Source: Oscillospiraceae bacterium
GTDB taxonomy: Bacteria > Bacillota > Clostridia > UMGS1883
Direction: 5' to 3'
Assembly: GCA_022508735.1 (NCBI GenBank)
Contig: JAFLUQ010000123.1
Location: forward strand, 1-6,754
Length of the DNA stretch: 6,754 nucleotides
Shown here: positions 6,068 through 6,754 of the stretch, one piece after another
How the letters are laid out: each line of letters begins with the position of its first letter
How positions within the stretch are numbered: the first letter of the stretch is position 1
Translations under genes and position numbers: made by a program
Notes under the pieces: generated by a model
Seen by the model: only the letters and a program-made list of their open reading frames with translations
Told to the model about the DNA's origin: nothing
Database searches by the model: none

Positions 6068-6754
6068 ATGCAAATACAGCTTTCTGAACATTTTACCTAT
6101 AAAAAGCTGCTGCGCTTTGTGCTGCCATCGATCTTTATGATGATATTCACCTCGGTCTACTCTGTGGTGGACGGGCTGTTTATCTCGAATTACGTTGGCA
6201 AAACGCCCTTTGCGGCCCTGAACATCATCTGGCCCTTTATAATGATACTGGGCACGCTGGGCTTCATGGTCGGCTCGGGCGGCAGCGCGGTGGTGGCAAA
6301 GACCCTCGGCGAGGGAAGAAGGGAGAAGGCGTCGGAGTATTTCACGATGCTTATTCTGGCGACTGTCGCCTTTGGCCTTATAATTTTCACCTTGGGCCAG
6401 CTATTTCTCCGGCCCATATCCATCGCCCTTGGCGCAAAGGGTGAAATGGTGGATAACTGCGTGCTCTACGGCCGCATAGTTATCACCGCCATGCCCTTCT
6501 TTATGCTGCAAAACGTGTTCCAAAGCTTTATGATAGCCGCCGAGCGGCCAAAAACAGGCCTTGGGATAACCGTAGCGGCAGGGATAACGAACATGGTGCT
6601 GGACTTTTTGTTCATAGCGGTATTTAAGTGTGGCATAGCCGGCGCGGCGCTGGCCACGTCTCTCGGCCAGTTAGTGGGCGGCATAGCTCCGCTGGTGTAT
6701 TTCCTTACTCATAAGAACGGGCCGCTTTTCTTTTGCCGCACCCGTTTTTACGGT
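6068..6754 (+). CDS. MATE-family multidrug/sodium antiporter, N-terminal part (3' truncated by window)
   Basis: The first 229 residues of a MATE-family transporter; the frame stays open to the last base, so about half of a usual 440-460-residue protein is present. MATE proteins export drugs, metabolites or other organic compounds using Na+ or H+ gradients. The start reads MQIQLSEHFTYKKLLRFVLP and runs into the first helix, IFMMIFTSVYSVVDGLFIS, with the family's typical VDGLFIS-x-x-VG. Then come KTPFAALNIIWP, the glycine-rich GFMVGSGGSAVVAKTLGEG, and AMPFFMLQNVFQSFMIAAERPKTGL, where a conserved Gln/Asn-rich helix leads to the cytoplasmic loop. About six hydrophobic segments are visible, as expected for the first bundle. 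The ATG at 6068 gives the standard MATE N-terminus. The only nearby ribosome site is AGGGG (6050-6054), 13 bases upstream and poorly spaced, so initiation may be coupled to the preceding gene. The substrate cannot be predicted from sequence. Confidence 0.93.
   Translation, partial: MQIQLSEHFTYKKLLRFVLPSIFMMIFTSVYSVVDGLFISNYVGKTPFAALNIIWPFIMILGTLGFMVGSGGSAVVAKTLGEGRREKASEYFTMLILATVAFGLIIFTLGQLFLRPISIALGAKGEMVDNCVLYGRIVITAMPFFMLQNVFQSFMIAAERPKTGLGITVAAGITNMVLDFLFIAVFKCGIAGAALATSLGQLVGGIAPLVYFLTHKNGPLFFCRTRFYG

Overview
The window is a compact, entirely plus-strand stretch of a Firmicutes chromosome. The smc-ftsY order is typical of Firmicutes, the clear Shine-Dalgarno sites are GGAGG-like, and the MATE and cytidylate-kinase-like proteins resemble clostridial versions. 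Most of the DNA is moderately GC-rich (about 57% in a line counted by hand) yet uses the ATA isoleucine codon often. This fits a gut member of class Clostridia, perhaps Oscillospirales; the order-level placement is inference only.

Layout: (1) bases 1-336 hold the C-terminal end of the chromosome-condensation ATPase SMC, cut by the window edge. (2) 352-1608 is ftsY, the signal recognition particle receptor GTPase, with an unusually long acidic N-terminus. (3) 1629-4355 is a 908-residue membrane protein of the UPF0182 (COG1615) family, with seven predicted N-terminal membrane helices and a large extracytoplasmic part. (4) 4342-4869 is a small lipoprotein that starts inside the end of the UPF0182 gene. 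(5) 4873-5415 is a small AT-richer gene for a two-helix membrane protein with a possible PH-like cytoplasmic domain. (6) 5438-6064 is a cytidylate-kinase-like P-loop protein. (7) 6068 to the window end is the N-terminal half of a MATE-family exporter.

All seven genes point the same way. Gaps are at most 22 bases, one pair overlaps, and I see no terminator or convincing promoter between them, so some or all may be co-transcribed. smc and ftsY belong to the housekeeping chromosome-segregation and protein-targeting cluster. The UPF0182 protein and lipoprotein look like a translationally coupled envelope pair. The kinase-like protein and the exporter appear to be accessory genes following on. No stretch over 300 bases lacks a gene. 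I found no RNA gene, mobile element, CRISPR array or riboswitch, and nothing that amounts to a clearly new biological system. The most open questions are the function of the UPF0182-lipoprotein pair and the origin of the compositionally different gene at 4873-5415.
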